38,217 nt of DNA. It comes from an uncultured Holophagaceae bacterium. Lineage in GTDB: Bacteria > Acidobacteriota > Holophagae > Holophagales > Holophagaceae. Location: the NCBI GenBank assembly GCA_903839205.1, contig CAIMBM010000108.1, forward strand, positions 1-38,217, given 5' to 3'. The notes below the pieces were generated by a model. The model ran no database searches and had not been told where the DNA came from. It saw only the letters and a list, made by a program, of their open reading frames with translations. Made by a program: the position numbers and the translations under genes. Shown piece after piece: positions 17,821 through 25,893 of this stretch; the stretch's first letter is position 1, and every line of letters begins with the position of its first letter.

Positions 17821-18930
17821 TCAATCGCCGAAGCAGATGCCCAGGTCGCGCCCGGTGAGGAGCGTGTCGCAGTCCAGGGGCACGGCTTTCATGCGGCCTG
17901 CGACCTCCTCCAGGGGCACATAGTTCACGTTCGGAAGGGCCAGGGCCACCATGACGCCGCTCTGCCCCTCTTCCAGGGCCCTCACGGCGGCGGCCCCGAA
18001 CCGCAGCGCCGCGAGCCGATCGAAGCTGGTGGGGCTGCCCCCGCGGAGCAGGTGCCCCAGGACCACCACCCGGGTGTCCTTGCCCGTGAGCTCCTGGAGG
18101 GACTTGGCCACCCACTCGCCGATCCCCCCCAGACGCTCGGCGTGCCCCACCCCAGCCTGTTCCAGCACGGCGTGGCGCCCGTCGGCGGGTGTGGCCCCTT
18201 CGGCCACCACCACCAGGGAATACATGCGGCCCACCTGGTCCCGGGCGCGGATCTTGGCCGCCACCTGCTCCAGGTCGAAGGGGATCTCCGGGATCAGGAT
18301 GGCGTGGGCACTGCCCGAGATGCCTGAATGGAGGGCGATCCAGCCGGCGTAGCGGCCCATCATCTCCACCACGATCACCCGCTGGTGGCTCTCGGCGGTG
18401 CTGTGGAGCCGGTCCAGGCATTCCGTGGCGAAGCTCACGGCCGTGTCGAAGCCGAAGGTGGTGTAGGTCTTGTCCAGGTCATTGTCGATGGTCTTGGGCA
18501 CGCCCACCACGCGCAGGCCCTTCTGGTGGAGGGCGTTGGCGATGGTGAGGGAGCCGTCCCCGCCCACGGACACCAGGGCATCCAGTTCCTTCCGGGCGAA
18601 GGTCTCCACGATCTCGTCGGTGCGGTCCACCTCCTTGACCGATCCGTCTGGCATCTTCACGGGGAAACACAGGGGATTGCCCTTGTTGGTGGTGCCCAGG
18701 ATCGTGCCGCCCAGGTGGCCGATGCCCCGCACCCGGTCCCGGGTGAGGCGGAACACGCCGCCCTCGGGATAGCGCTCGGGGAACAGGATGCCGTTGTACC
18801 CGTCCCGGATGCCGTAGCATTCCCAGTCGCGGTTGGAGGCGGCGATGACGACGGCGCGGATGACGGCGTTGAGGCCGGGAGCGTCGCCCCCGCCCGTGGA
18901 GATTGCGATGCGTCGGATGCCCTTGGACAT
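17821..18930 (-). CDS. pfkA: 6-phosphofructokinase (group III, probably ATP-dependent)
   Basis: The 369 aa enzyme phosphorylates fructose 6-phosphate to fructose 1,6-bisphosphate in glycolysis. Visible motifs are STGGGDAPGLN (nucleotide loop), GGDGS with Gly126, PKTIDND with catalytic Asp149, and MGRYAGWIA. In this superfamily, Gly at the GGDGS position favours ATP whereas Asp there marks pyrophosphate enzymes; Lys146 before TIDND is common in the mixed group III clade. I therefore infer ATP use. It lies 60 bases downstream of glycogen phosphorylase on the same strand. AGGAAGGGG precedes ATG 18930. No loss of catalytic residues is seen. Confidence 0.92.
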   Translation of the reverse strand: MSKGIRRIAISTGGGDAPGLNAVIRAVVIAASNRDWECYGIRDGYNGILFPERYPEGGVFRLTRDRVRGIGHLGGTILGTTNKGNPLCFPVKMPDGSVKEVDRTDEIVETFARKELDALVSVGGDGSLTIANALHQKGLRVVGVPKTIDNDLDKTYTTFGFDTAVSFATECLDRLHSTAESHQRVIVVEMMGRYAGWIALHSGISGSAHAILIPEIPFDLEQVAAKIRARDQVGRMYSLVVVAEGATPADGRHAVLEQAGVGHAERLGGIGEWVAKSLQELTGKDTRVVVLGHLLRGGSPTSFDRLAALRFGAAAVRALEEGQSGVMVALALPNVNYVPLEEVAGRMKAVPLDCDTLLTGRDLGICFGD

Positions 18931-18990
18931 GGAGCCCCTTCCTGGGTGGATGAATGGAAGCGTATCAAAAGGACCCGAGGCGGTCCCGCA

Positions 18991-21450
18991 CTATGGGAGG
19001 GGCACGGGAACGCCTTCGGCCTTCCAGATGTCCCGGGCGTACTCCCGGACCGTGCGATCAATGGAGAACTTCCCCATTCCCGCCACGTTGAGGATGGACA
19101 GGCGGGCCCACTCCGAGGGGTGCGCATAGGTGGCCGACACGCGTTCCTGGGTCTCCAGGTAGGAGGCGTAATCGGCACAGTGGAAGTAGGGGTCCGAGTC
19201 CCACAGGATCCGGCCGAGGGCCTGGAACCGCCCCCCATCCAGGGTGGCGATGGTCTCGATGGCCCGCTGCAGTTCGGGATTGCCCCCGATCCATTCCCCG
19301 GGTCGGTAGCCCGCGTCCCTGAGACCCACGATGCCAGCGGCCGTGTGCCCGAAGATGAATATGTTGGCCTCGCCCACCTCCTCGCGGATCTCGACATTGG
19401 CCCCATCCAGGGTACCGATGGTGAGGGCGCCGTTGAGGGCCGCCTTCATGTTGCCCGTGCCGGAGGCCTCGGTGCCTGCGGTGGAGATCTGCTCCGAGAG
19501 CTCGGCGGCAGGGAAGATCAGTTCCGCGAGGGATACGCGGTAGTTGGGCAGGAAGGCCACGCCCAGGCGGCCCCTGGCGGCCGGATCCGCCTCGATGGCC
19601 CGGGCCATGGCATTCGTGAGGTGGATGATCTGTTTGGCCACCCAGTAGGCCGGCGCGGCCTTCCCCCCGATGAGGGCGACCCGGGGGACGCCCGCATCCA
19701 CGCCATCCCGCAGGCGGTTCCAGAGCGTGGCGACGTGGAGCAGGTTCAGCAGCTGCCGCTTGTACTCGTGGATCCGCTTCACCTGGACATCGAACAGGAG
19801 CTCCGGATCGAGGGTGAAGGCATGGCCTTCCCCAGCCCAGGCGGCCAGGCGTTCCTTGTTGGACCGCTTGATCCGGGTCCAGCGCTCCTGGAAGGCCCGG
19901 TCCACTGCAAAGGGTTCGAGCCCCCGCAGGGCGTCCAGGTCCCGGGTCCAGGTCTCGCCGATGGCCTCGGTGATCAGGCGGGCCAGGTCCGGATTGCACT
20001 TGAGGAGCCAGCGCCGGGGCGTGATCCCGTTGGTCTTGTTGTTGATCCGGCCCGGGAAGAGCTCGTTCATCTCCGCAAAGGTGGAGGCCTTCAGGATGTC
20101 CGTGTGCAGCTGGGCCACCCCATTGACGGAATGGCTCCCCACGATGGCCAGGTGGGCCATCCGAACGCTGTGGCCATGGTCGACGATGGCGAGCCGCTCG
20201 AGCTTGGCATCGTCGAAGGGATAGCGTTCCCGCACGGTCATGCGGAACCGGCGGTCGATCTCCTCCACGATCTCCACGTGGCGGGGCAGCAGGTGGCGCC
20301 AGAGCTCCAGGGGCCAGATCTCCATGGCCTCGGGAAGGATCGTGTGGTTGGTATAGGCGCAGACCTGCTGGGTCAAAGCCCAGGCCAGGTCCCATTCCAG
20401 GGACTCCTGGTCCACCAGCACCCGCATCAGCTCGGGGACCACCAGGGCCGGGTGCGTGTCGTTCATCTGGATGGCGACCTTGTCCGGGAGGTCCTCCCAG
20501 CGGCAGCCGGGGCGCTTCTTGAAGCGGCGGATCACGTCCTGGAGCGTGGCCGAAACGAAGAAGTACTGCTGTTTCAGGCGCAGTTCCTTGCCGGCACTCT
20601 GGTCATCCGCCGGGTAGAGGACCTTCGAGATGTTCTCGGACACCGTCTTGTCCTCGACGGCCTGCACATAATCGCCGGTGTTGAACCGGGCCAGGTTGAA
20701 CTCGCGGCTGGACTTGGCGGACCAGAGGCGCAGGGTGTTGACGGTCCCGTTCCGGAATCCGGCCACGGGGGTGTCGTAGGCCACGGCCCAGACGTCCTGG
20801 GTATCGCGCCAATCCACCCGGTACCGCCCCGTCTCGTCCACGTACCCGTGGGTGTGGCCGTGGAACCGGACCGGGAAGATGGCATCGGGTCGCTGGATCT
20901 CCCAGGGGTTGCCATAGCGCAGCCAGCCGTCGGGGTACTCGACCTGCTGGCCATCGACGATTTTCTGGTAGAAGATCCCGTACTCGTAGCGGATGCCATA
21001 GCCATAGAAGGGCAGCTCCAGGGTGGCGGCCGCATCCAGGATGCAGGCGGCCAGACGGCCGAGTCCCCCGTTGCCCAGCCCCGCGTCCCACTCCTGTTCC
21101 CCGATGTCCTCGAGCCGGTAGCCGAGGTCCTGCATGGCCCGGCTATAGGCGTCCTCAGCGCCCAGGTTCACCACGTTATTGAGCAGGGCCCTGCCCATGA
21201 GGAATTCCAGGGACAGGTAGTACACACGTTTCGCATCCTGGTGGTAATAGGTGCTCTGGGTCTTGAACCAGCGCTCCATGAGCCGGTCGCGGACCGCCAG
21301 GGACAGCCCCTGGTAGACATTGAAATCGGTGGCGGTGTGATGGTCCTTGGCGATCGAATACATCATCCGGTGGGCGAACGCATCGATGATGTGCGGCCCG
21401 TCCATCCCCCCTGCCGCAGGAGTTGGAATGCATCGGGCTCCAACATTCAT
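18991..21450 (-). CDS. glgP: Glycogen/alpha-glucan phosphorylase
   Basis: The 819 aa length is typical of the family. It releases glucose 1-phosphate from alpha-1,4-glucans using phosphate and pyridoxal phosphate. Landmarks include GLGNGGLGRLAACILD near residue 125, YEYGIFYQ, QMNDTHPAL, NNKTNGITPRRWL, and the cofactor signature EASGTGNMKAALNGAL with the Schiff-base Lys669. AAGGAG sits seven bases before ATG 21450. With pfkA 60 bases downstream it forms a storage-glucan breakdown unit feeding glycolysis. The 5-prime region contains a palindrome-rich structure (21539-21584). Confidence 0.95.
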   Translation of the reverse strand: MNVGARCIPTPAAGGMDGPHIIDAFAHRMMYSIAKDHHTATDFNVYQGLSLAVRDRLMERWFKTQSTYYHQDAKRVYYLSLEFLMGRALLNNVVNLGAEDAYSRAMQDLGYRLEDIGEQEWDAGLGNGGLGRLAACILDAAATLELPFYGYGIRYEYGIFYQKIVDGQQVEYPDGWLRYGNPWEIQRPDAIFPVRFHGHTHGYVDETGRYRVDWRDTQDVWAVAYDTPVAGFRNGTVNTLRLWSAKSSREFNLARFNTGDYVQAVEDKTVSENISKVLYPADDQSAGKELRLKQQYFFVSATLQDVIRRFKKRPGCRWEDLPDKVAIQMNDTHPALVVPELMRVLVDQESLEWDLAWALTQQVCAYTNHTILPEAMEIWPLELWRHLLPRHVEIVEEIDRRFRMTVRERYPFDDAKLERLAIVDHGHSVRMAHLAIVGSHSVNGVAQLHTDILKASTFAEMNELFPGRINNKTNGITPRRWLLKCNPDLARLITEAIGETWTRDLDALRGLEPFAVDRAFQERWTRIKRSNKERLAAWAGEGHAFTLDPELLFDVQVKRIHEYKRQLLNLLHVATLWNRLRDGVDAGVPRVALIGGKAAPAYWVAKQIIHLTNAMARAIEADPAARGRLGVAFLPNYRVSLAELIFPAAELSEQISTAGTEASGTGNMKAALNGALTIGTLDGANVEIREEVGEANIFIFGHTAAGIVGLRDAGYRPGEWIGGNPELQRAIETIATLDGGRFQALGRILWDSDPYFHCADYASYLETQERVSATYAHPSEWARLSILNVAGMGKFSIDRTVREYARDIWKAEGVPVPLP

Positions 21451-21538
21451 CGCCGAGCTCCTTCAAGACAGGGCCGGAGTCAAGGGGCTCCGCTAGGGAG
21501 AATAAGGCGAACGCCCCGGCCACGGCTCAAGCTCATCT

Positions 21539-21584
21539 CGGCACCTTCGGCAGATATCTTGGGTATTGGCGCCAGAAGGTGTCC
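21539..21584. repeat. Nested palindromes upstream of glgP
   Basis: CGG-CACCTTC (21539-21548) pairs with GAAGGTGTCCG (21575-21585) with a single bulged base. Inside lie two perfect 8-base palindromes, AGATATCT (21552-21559) and TGGCGCCA (21567-21574). The element is about 90 bases upstream of the glgP start and 125 bases beyond the MFS stop. It could be an operator or leader hairpin for glgP, or a terminator for the MFS gene; there is no T tract. Confidence 0.4.
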
Positions 21585-21709
21585 GAGCCGGGGGCAGGGC
21601 CTGCAAGTTGAGCAGATCCGTAGGGGTCTGGATGGGCTTGGAGGCGTGGTTCCGGGCGAAGTTGCGCTCCCGCACCGCATCGTCGACAGGGGGAGCAGGG
21701 ATTCGAGCC

Positions 21710-22906
21710 TCAGCGGGGATGCCCCCCTCGCACCCTCAGCTGGACGACCGTCCACACGATCCCTCCGAAGGCGCTCAAGGTGGCCCCCAGGACGACCACG
21801 CCCATCCACCCGAAGCGGCCGAAAGCCGCAGCCGAGCCCAGAGACCCGGCCGCTCCGCCGAGGAAATAGCTGGTCATGTAGGCGGCGGTGAGGCGGTTCC
21901 GGGCCTCGGGGCGGATCCGGTAGATGGCGGCCTGGTTGCTGATGTGCACGCCCTGGACCGCCAGGTCCAGGAGCAGCACGCCGACCAGGAAGGCCGCCAT
22001 GGAATACCTGACCAGGGCCAGGGGTGCCCAGGAACCCAGGAGGACCAGGAGCCCACCCCCCGTGGCCCAGCCGCCCTTCCCCCGGTCGGCAAGGCGGCCT
22101 GCACTGGAGGCGGCCAGGGCCCCGGCCACACCCACCAGCCCGAAGAGGCCGATGGTGCTCGGCGACATCCGGTGGGGCGGCCCCGCCAGCTGGAAGGCCA
22201 TGGAGGTCCAGAACACGCTGAAGGTCCCGAAGGTGGCAGCCCCGATGAGGGCCCGGAGGCGCAGGACCGGCTCGTCCCGGAACAGCGCGAAGATGGAGAG
22301 GAGCAGCCTGAAGTAGGAAAGGTCCACGGGCTGATGGTACCGAGGCAGGGCGCGCCGCAGCACCAGGGTGGCCACGACCATCGCCCCCGCCCCCGTGAAA
22401 TAGACGGTGCGCCAGCCGCCCAGGGAGGTCAGGGCCCCCGCCACCGTGCGGGCGAGGAGGATGCCCAGCAGCAGTCCGCTCATGATGGTCCCCACCACCT
22501 TGCCCCGCTTTTCCGGGGCGGCCAGGGTGGCCGCAAACGGGACCAGGATCTGGGCCACGACCGAGAAGAGCCCCGTGAGGGCCGTCCCCACCAGCACCAT
22601 GGAAAGGGTGGGTGCCAGGGCCGTGGTCAGCAGCCCCGCCGCCGACAGGAGCGCCATGACCACGATCAGTCCCCGCCGCTCGATCAGGTCCCCCAGCGGC
22701 ACGAGGAACAGGAGTCCGGCGGCATAGCCCAGCTGGGCGGTGGTCACGATGACGCCGGCCTTGGTCGTCGACAACCCCAGGTCCCTGGCCATGGTGGGCA
22801 GGAGGGGCTGCGGGAAGTAGTTGCTCGCCACCGCCAGCCCCGTGGCCGTGGCCATGATCAGGACGAGCAGAGGGGAGAGCCCCGTGAGTCCATGGTCAGA
22901 GGTCAT
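21710..22906 (-). CDS. MFS transporter (drug/metabolite exporter type)
   Basis: The 398 aa protein is strongly hydrophobic with about 12 predicted membrane segments. It has a typical loop 2-3 signature (GYAAGLLFLVPLGDLIERRG) and the segment GLLLGILLARTVAGAL, resembling the TM5 antiporter motif of drug-exporting MFS proteins such as YnfM-type permeases. It likely exports a small molecule using the proton gradient; substrate cannot be inferred. It stands between the kinase and glgP on the same strand with gaps of 43 and 259 bases, so co-transcription with the upstream sensory operon is possible. The ribosome site is weak. Confidence 0.85.
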   Translation of the reverse strand: MTSDHGLTGLSPLLVLIMATATGLAVASNYFPQPLLPTMARDLGLSTTKAGVIVTTAQLGYAAGLLFLVPLGDLIERRGLIVVMALLSAAGLLTTALAPTLSMVLVGTALTGLFSVVAQILVPFAATLAAPEKRGKVVGTIMSGLLLGILLARTVAGALTSLGGWRTVYFTGAGAMVVATLVLRRALPRYHQPVDLSYFRLLLSIFALFRDEPVLRLRALIGAATFGTFSVFWTSMAFQLAGPPHRMSPSTIGLFGLVGVAGALAASSAGRLADRGKGGWATGGGLLVLLGSWAPLALVRYSMAAFLVGVLLLDLAVQGVHISNQAAIYRIRPEARNRLTAAYMTSYFLGGAAGSLGSAAAFGRFGWMGVVVLGATLSAFGGIVWTVVQLRVRGGHPR

Positions 22907-22949
22907 TCCAGAAAGGTTCCCATTTCCCCCACCTCACGCCGAGAGCCGC

Positions 22950-25277
22950 TCATGTGGAATCGAGGACTTCCCGCACTCTGGCAGCCAATTCACGGATGGT
23001 GTAGGGCTTTTGTAGGAAGGTGACCCCTTCCAGGAGGACCCCCTGGTTGGCGATGATGTCGGCGGTGTAGCCGGAGACGAACAGGCACTTCAGGTCCGGC
23101 TTCCGCTGGCAAAGACGCTCCGCCAGTTCCCGCCCGTTCATGCCCGGCATCACCAGGTCGGTGATGAGTAGGGAAACCGCGTCTAGGTTCCTCTCCACGA
23201 GTCGCAAGGCCTCTTCCGGTGCGCCAGCCACCAGGGCCCGGTAGCCCAGGGACTCCAGGGCTTCCAGCGTTAGCGCACGGAGGCTGTCATCGTCTTCCAC
23301 GACGAGGAGTGTCTCTCCGTGCCCCCCCGACAGACCCTGTACTGGTTCTGGCGGCGCCTGGTGCGCCATCTCCTCAATCCTGGGCAGGTAGATCCTGAAC
23401 GAGCTCCCCTGCCCGGGTTCGCTCTGGACCTCGATGACCCCATGATTCTGCTGCACGATGCCATAGACCGTGGCAAGGCCCAGCCCCGTCCCTTTTCCCA
23501 AACCCTTGGTGGTAAAGAAGGGTTCGAACATGTGTTCGAGGATGTCTGGGGTCATGCCGCACCCACTGTCGCGGACCAGGAGCAGGACATACTCCCCGGG
23601 CACCGCCCCGAAGTGCGAAGCGCAGAATCCAGCATCGATGACGGCGTTGCGCGTCTCGATGCTGATCCTGCCCACGCCCTGGATGGCATCCCTGGCGTTG
23701 ACGCAAAGATTGGCCAGGATCTGGTCAATCTGGGAGGGGTCCATGCGAATGGGGCCTAGCCTCTGCGCCGGCGTCCAGATGAGCTCGATATCCTCGCCGA
23801 GCAGCCGCCGGAGCATGGTGAGCGTGCCCTCGATCGTGTCATTGAGGTCCAGGGCACGGGGCGACACGGTCTGCTTCCGGGCGAAGGCGAGCAGCTGCCT
23901 TGTCAGTCCCGCGGAACGCTCGGCGGCCTTCATGATCTCCCGCAAAGAGTTCGTGATCGGATCCCCAGGGTCCGCCTGGGACAGCGCGAGGTCCGTCCGG
24001 CCCATGATGACGCCGAGCATGTTGTTGAAATCATGCGCCACGCCACCCGCCAGACGGCCAACGACTTCCATCTTCTGGGATTGGAGCAACTGATCCTGCA
24101 GGTGCCCTCTGGCCTCCTCAGCCTGCTTCCGCTCAGTGATGTCGCGACCCTCGGGAATCAGGAGGGCGACCTTCCCCTCTTCGTCGAACACCGGCTTCAG
24201 GGAGAAATCGACGATGTGAATGGTCCCTTCGACATCGGCGTGCGTGGTTTCGTAGCGCAGGGTCTCTCCCCGGGCCGCCCGCTGGATGGCGTCCCGGAGC
24301 CGCCCCTGTTCCTCTGGGGAATGCGCCCACCAAGGGCCCTCCCAGAAGGGCTTCCCGGTCACCTCCGGGATTGCTGCCCCAATGAAATCAAGCGCGGTCT
24401 GATTGACCTCCAGCAGGATTCCCTCCGGAGAGAGAAGCCCGACGAATCCGTAGGAGAGGTCGAAGATGGCCCGCGTCTTCCGCTCGCTCTCACGCATCGC
24501 CGCCTCGGCCTGCTTGCGCTCCTGCAACTCCTGCGCAAGTTGACCCAGGTGGTGAGCCAGGTCCTGGTCCTGTTCCTGGATCTTCTCCAGCATGCCGTTC
24601 AAGGATCCTGCGAGGGCATCGAATTCACGCGTTTTCTGCCTCTCTGCCCGGAGGCCGAAGTTCTTCTTCTCGGAAACGGCCTCAGCCAGCCTTGCCAGGT
24701 TCAAGATCGGACCAGTCAGGACATGTTGAAGCCTCAGTGAGATCAGGAAGAGCCCTGCGCCGATGATGGCGATGGCGGTGGTCAGTGCGATGGCACCCGT
24801 CCGGATCTGGCGGTGCAGTTCGGCGAGGTCGGACTCCAGGACCAGGGTGCCCACCTGATGGCCGTCCGTGCTTCGGATTCTGCTGGACACCAGCAGCCCA
24901 CCCCCAGCCTCATAAAGGCCCTCATCCAGTTCCCTGGCAGCCAGCTTGCGGGGAATGCCACCGCCACGCGAATACACCGCCAGCACGGACCTGTCGGCTC
25001 GGAGGATCTGGGCCTGCATGATGTCGGGGCGCTGCCGAAGGGCCTCCAGGAGCTTGGCAGCCGAGGCCGGGTCCTCGAAGGAGACCATGGGCGCGGCGTT
25101 GTAGGCCAACAGGACCCCGAGACTCCCCAGATCCTGCCTGGCGGTCCGACGCGAATTCTGGACCAGGAACAGGAAGAAGAACGACCCGGCGACAAGAATG
25201 CCCAGCCCTGCGGTCCCCAGGAGGATCGCGAGGGTTCGGTGTCGGATGGAGGGTTTGGCAGAGGCGAGCATGACCAT
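22950..25277 (-). CDS. Hybrid histidine kinase with CHASE8-like sensor, HAMP, PAS and receiver
   Basis: The 775 aa protein has TM1 (about 14-39) and a periplasmic domain (about 45-155) with CHASE8-like features: LLAYNAAPMVSFEDPASAAK, a PDIMQAQILRAD strand, and VYSR. TM2 (about 160-180), HAMP (about 180-235), a coil, PAS (about 265-380), HisKA with His415 in GGVAHDFNNML, HATPase (Asn527, Asp570, GTGLGLAT) and a C-terminal receiver (Asp707 in LLITDLVMPGMNG) follow. There is no DNA-binding output, so phosphate must go on to another protein or act by feedback. It starts three bases after the YfiR-family gene. CHASE8 is the sensor domain of YfiN, which YfiR represses; the pairing here suggests YfiR controls this kinase. 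Confidence 0.9.
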   Translation of the reverse strand: MVMLASAKPSIRHRTLAILLGTAGLGILVAGSFFFLFLVQNSRRTARQDLGSLGVLLAYNAAPMVSFEDPASAAKLLEALRQRPDIMQAQILRADRSVLAVYSRGGGIPRKLAARELDEGLYEAGGGLLVSSRIRSTDGHQVGTLVLESDLAELHRQIRTGAIALTTAIAIIGAGLFLISLRLQHVLTGPILNLARLAEAVSEKKNFGLRAERQKTREFDALAGSLNGMLEKIQEQDQDLAHHLGQLAQELQERKQAEAAMRESERKTRAIFDLSYGFVGLLSPEGILLEVNQTALDFIGAAIPEVTGKPFWEGPWWAHSPEEQGRLRDAIQRAARGETLRYETTHADVEGTIHIVDFSLKPVFDEEGKVALLIPEGRDITERKQAEEARGHLQDQLLQSQKMEVVGRLAGGVAHDFNNMLGVIMGRTDLALSQADPGDPITNSLREIMKAAERSAGLTRQLLAFARKQTVSPRALDLNDTIEGTLTMLRRLLGEDIELIWTPAQRLGPIRMDPSQIDQILANLCVNARDAIQGVGRISIETRNAVIDAGFCASHFGAVPGEYVLLLVRDSGCGMTPDILEHMFEPFFTTKGLGKGTGLGLATVYGIVQQNHGVIEVQSEPGQGSSFRIYLPRIEEMAHQAPPEPVQGLSGGHGETLLVVEDDDSLRALTLEALESLGYRALVAGAPEEALRLVERNLDAVSLLITDLVMPGMNGRELAERLCQRKPDLKCLFVSGYTADIIANQGVLLEGVTFLQKPYTIRELAARVREVLDST

Positions 25278-25280
25278 GGC

Positions 25281-25877
25281 TCAGGGACGCCGCTTGGGCG
25301 GAACAAGGACTCGGGCCACCTTCAGCACCTGGGCCCCGATGGCGAAGCCCTCCTCTTCGAGGGCCCGCTGGTTGAGGCCGAGCCTCAGGTAGGTCCCCTC
25401 GACCAGGAGGTTCACCATGACCCCCTGGGCAGCCAACTGGTCGCCTTCGGCCACGGTGAGAATGGCCCGTGAGCGGCACCAGGCGACAATGGCCCTGGCT
25501 CGGGCGCTCTCTGATCGGCAGATGAAGAGCAAGTCGCAGTCCTGACCTTCAGGCACATGCGGCAGGTAGCGGATGCGGATGGGGCGCCCCTGGATCAGGC
25601 GCCCCTTGGCATAGTTCTCAAGCTCACCGTGGAATGGGGACTCCCCGAGCACGACGATCACGAAGGGCGAAGCTGCATCCTTCGGCCTGGGGAACTGGAG
25701 GAAGGACGCCAGTTCAATGATGAACTGCGCCTTGAGGGTCCATTCCCCCTGCCCGGCCGGTGCCAGGGTGAAGACCGGCGCAGCCATGAGGCAGCCCGTG
25801 GGCACCAGGAGCAAGGGCAGTAGCGCCACGAGGGCCCGGTGCGGCAGGGAATCCACAAGCCTGCTCCAGATGTGCAT
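25281..25877 (-). CDS. YfiR-family periplasmic protein (DUF4154)
   Basis: The 198 aa protein has a signal peptide (LVALLPLLLVPTGCLMAAP) followed by the YfiR/DUF4154 pattern: LKAQFIIELASFLQFP at the start of the domain, FVIVVLGESPFHGELE, CDLLFICRSES, AILTVAEGDQLAAQGVMVNL, and a final LNQRALEEEGFAIGAQVLKVA. In Pseudomonas, YfiR is a periplasmic repressor of the CHASE8 cyclase YfiN. The frame is open up to 26186 but that part overlaps the receptor gene; ATG 25877, 16 bases after the receptor stop with GGGAG upstream, is the sensible start. The gene sits between the TonB receptor and the hybrid kinase in one operon. Confidence 0.85.
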   Translation of the reverse strand: MHIWSRLVDSLPHRALVALLPLLLVPTGCLMAAPVFTLAPAGQGEWTLKAQFIIELASFLQFPRPKDAASPFVIVVLGESPFHGELENYAKGRLIQGRPIRIRYLPHVPEGQDCDLLFICRSESARARAIVAWCRSRAILTVAEGDQLAAQGVMVNLLVEGTYLRLGLNQRALEEEGFAIGAQVLKVARVLVPPKRRP

Positions 25878-25893
25878 CAACCCGGGTCTCCCG

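Noticed and set aside
18328..21891. A 1187-codon plus-strand open frame opposite pfkA and glgP
   Set aside because: It is antisense to two genes with complete catalytic motifs; its product is low-complexity Gly/Val/Asp/His-rich and matches no fold. It is a by-product of high third-position GC.
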